Positions 61,401-64,000 of a stretch of DNA of 64,000 bases are shown piece after piece (positions within the stretch are counted from its first letter, which is position 1; every line of letters starts with the position of its first letter). The DNA comes from Apteryx mantelli (lineage: Eukaryota > Chordata > Aves > Apterygiformes > Apterygidae). The stretch spans positions 38,632,668-38,696,667 of the forward strand of contig NC_089981.1 in assembly GCF_036417845.1 (NCBI RefSeq). Reading direction: 5' to 3'. The translations under genes and the position numbers were made by a program. A model generated the notes under the pieces. That model was given only the letters and a program-made list of their open reading frames with translations. It was not told the DNA's origin and ran no database searches.

Positions 61401-64000
61401 CCTCTGCTATTCCAGGACATGAGTAAAACACATTTTTTTGTGTGTTTTCTGAAGTTCCCTTGGAGTATATTGTCAGACTACTTTGTCTGGAGCTGAGTCT
61501 TAGTTTACTTTCCTTCCTGTCTTTGGTCACTAGGGCTTCAAAGACGAGAACCAGCCCTGCAGGTAGGCAATGAATAAACAACATAAACTGATCTCAGTTA
61601 TAAATACTTCCTGAAGGAACATAATTAGAGACAAATGTTACCAGGAAAGAAATCTCAATTCCTTATAAACAAAAATCAGCATCACATTAAAATTAGGTAA
61701 AGAATATAGAATCAGAAACTTTGCATTTATTGTAATGTTGAAATATTTCTTCATTTAATTATGCATAACTATTGACAGAGATGCAGTCACTATCCAACAG
61801 CTTGGGGCACTGATGTCCCGTAGCTATACATTGCTGGTGTGCAAGGTTTGTGGATCCCATCCTCTCCTCACCACTGCCCCAGGAGCTGCTTGGAAGCTGT
61901 TCCTCGGCAAGGATTGTTGCCTTGAATTTCTCTAACCAAAACCCCTCCGATTTGCCCCAGTAAATGGTTTCTTAGAAGTTATAGTGCTGGGGAAGCCAAT
62001 CGTGCACGCATTCTGCCCCAAATGCTGCTGGTGCTGCTGCTCTATGATGGCTCATGTGCAGGCGAGAAACAAGTAGGTGTCATTTGGAAAGCGTTGTCTT
62101 GTTTTTAGAGTGGCACCTGGCTGTGCTGTAATGCCAGGGAGGCAAAACGGTGGTGGTGACCGTCCTGCATGTCCTGGCGCGTGGGACGCAGATCGGCGCT
62201 GCCGCGTGCGCCCAGCCGTGCTGTGAGATGGGACAGAGGTGCTTGCGTGGCGCCACCGTGGGAATGCAGTTGGGCTCGCAGCGTGTGACTGCGTCTGTAT
62301 GTCTTGACAAGGCAGCTAGTGTAAAGATGCCTTGATCTTGAGTTGGGCTGAAGAGTGACAGTGTAAAAATAATAATTTACACTTAACCCCTTGGAATTTT
62401 TTCAACCACTGTGACTGGTTCAAATATTTTAAATATCGTATGTCTCCCAAATTAATGCACTGTGCAATAGCTGATCCAGCGTTATGACACCTGTTCACTC
62501 TAAGTGCCGTTGCTCTATCACATCACTTCACAGAATATCTCCAATACATAGCCAGTCGTAATAAAAAATAGCAACAGTTATGGGTTCCAGAAATCCAGAA
62601 GGTTAATAAAACAAACAGTTCAAGGACGTTACTAGCAAACTATCTCCATTAGACTTGAAGTCAGTCAGAATTGCACCACCTTCATTTATATTTATCTAGT
62701 TGCCATCTAATCCTTTAAATACTGGTATTGACATAATTATTGTGGCCAGAGAGAAGAACTTTTTTTTTTTTTCCCTTAAGCAACACCAAATTTATTGCAG
62801 CTTTAAAAGCCTTCGTGTCATGGTAATTTCTGGAGAGCCTGAGTAATTTTTTAATCTAAAAAGCAAATATTCATGAGAATAGAAACCTAGCTGGCAAAAA
62901 TGCATCATGCTTTTTGTAAACCATTTAAACTTACCAACCAACTTAGTGTGTGTTATAAAGAGTGATAAAGTTTGCAGATTGCAGTTTACAATATATTTTT
63001 GAAATGTTTATGGAATAACAGATATGCTAAAGGACAGTATCCAAATAAATTTCTAAATATTTTGGTAAAATAAAAACTTTCTTTTATATGGAATATTGTT
63101 TTTCTAAATGTTTCTATGCTTGAAGATAAGCAATATATTAAAGTTTAATTCCATTTTATTCCACTGTTTAGTTTTTTTCACTGAACTGATAAACATTTAC
63201 CAGATAAATGAACAGAACATTTTCCTTTAAAAAAAGAAAAAAAGACAGCAAGTGAATTGTTTTTCTATTAAACAAAACAGAAAAAAAACAATAAAACTTT
63301 GCCTTAAGCTTATAAACTTAATCACACATTGGAGGAAAATAAATTCCTCTTTTAAATGCTAGAATGAAACTTTGGCCCTCTACGAAAAACAAAGCTACAA
63401 CATCTTCAACGTCTTCGTCAGGAAATATGAAAATAAATTATGTTTTCTCTCCCTCTTTGTATCTGCATTTTTGTCAAATGCTTGCTCTTGGGTGCAGGTA
63501 CTGTTCCCTTTCTCACCCAGTTTCTCTCCCTTCAGAGGGATCATCACAGTGCTCATGGCTGTGGTACAGTTTGGTCTGCTTCATGAGTATATCTCAGTGA
63601 AGATTTGTGGTGGTTAAAATACCTTTTGACCATTAATAATTTTGAGTGACTCCTTGCTCTCTGATGGGGAGCAGTAAGTTTTCTGTACACTGTAAACATT
63701 GTTTAAACACTTTGTGTCAGAGATGTAGAAATAAAATAAGAGAAAGCCATATTTTGGTGAAGCCTTACATTGTACCACATGGGAGCTACTGATACCATTT
63801 ATTTGCTAAGGACAAACTGTTCCATAGTGGAAGAGTTACAGTTTGGGAATTAACGAAATCTGTGTCTACAAAAGAGATGCACTGTTTGAAATTGAAGGCA
63901 TCATTTTTAGTTTGTGTTTCAGTGGGTCATATGTTTAAGGTACCCACAGTTGGTTGTTTTCTCAAGGAAAGATGATTTGCTCGTAGTACTAAATATACAG
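58421..64000. other. Presumed first intron, part 3
   Basis: No exon recognised. There is a GC-richer block at 60160-60320 and a CpG cluster at 62150-62300 without start or splice signals I would defend. T-rich tracts lie at 61185-61215 and 62759-62774. The final 1.2 kb is AT-rich and featureless to me. Confidence 0.5.

Noticed and set aside
1..64000. Search for CRISPR arrays, tRNA/rRNA genes, retroviral coding regions or a gene cluster
   Set aside because: No regularly spaced repeats, no tRNA arms or B-box context outside SINE scraps, no retroviral protein motifs and no co-oriented gene set were seen.

Overview
The window reads as nuclear DNA from a bird. It is AT-rich and gene-poor, has one strong CpG island, no operon-like gene packing and no long open frames. 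It carries CR1 LINE fragments: the 3' end near 8.74 kb has the avian CR1 layout, and a decayed piece lies near 58 kb. It also carries old MIR-type SINE remnants. The open frames of 60-180 codons look like chance frames; none shows a recognisable domain, and most of the longest lie in the GC-rich islands where stop codons are rare.

Layout. From 1 to 33 kb the sequence is mostly non-coding, with old repeats (CR1 at 8.74 kb; MIR-like at 17.1, 25.4 and 28.1 kb; an older repeat at 32.7 kb). It also holds a few short blocks with exon-like splice signals; the best are two small ones at 9.62 and 9.87 kb on the + strand and one at 31.94 kb on the - strand. A CpG-rich islet at 33.27-33.62 kb may be a minor promoter. 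From 36.84 to 37.68 kb lies the main CpG island, with a TATA-like box, a short upstream ORF, a start codon in good context at 37454 and a consensus splice donor at 37512. I read this as the first coding exon of a + strand gene whose remaining exons lie beyond the window. I do not recognise the 19-residue N-terminus, so the gene is unnamed. From 37.5 to 64 kb the sequence would be its long first intron, with old repeats, a diverged 53.4/54.6 kb duplicate pair and a few homeodomain-motif-rich AT stretches that could be enhancers.

I found no tRNA, rRNA, CRISPR array, intact mobile element, viral gene or gene cluster, and no sign of a new multi-gene system. The observations worth checking are the micro-exon pair, the - strand exon candidate, the islet promoter, the 53/54 kb duplicate pair and the old amniote repeat fragments. 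Exon-like calls other than the first exon are weak, because splice-like decoys are common in vertebrate introns.
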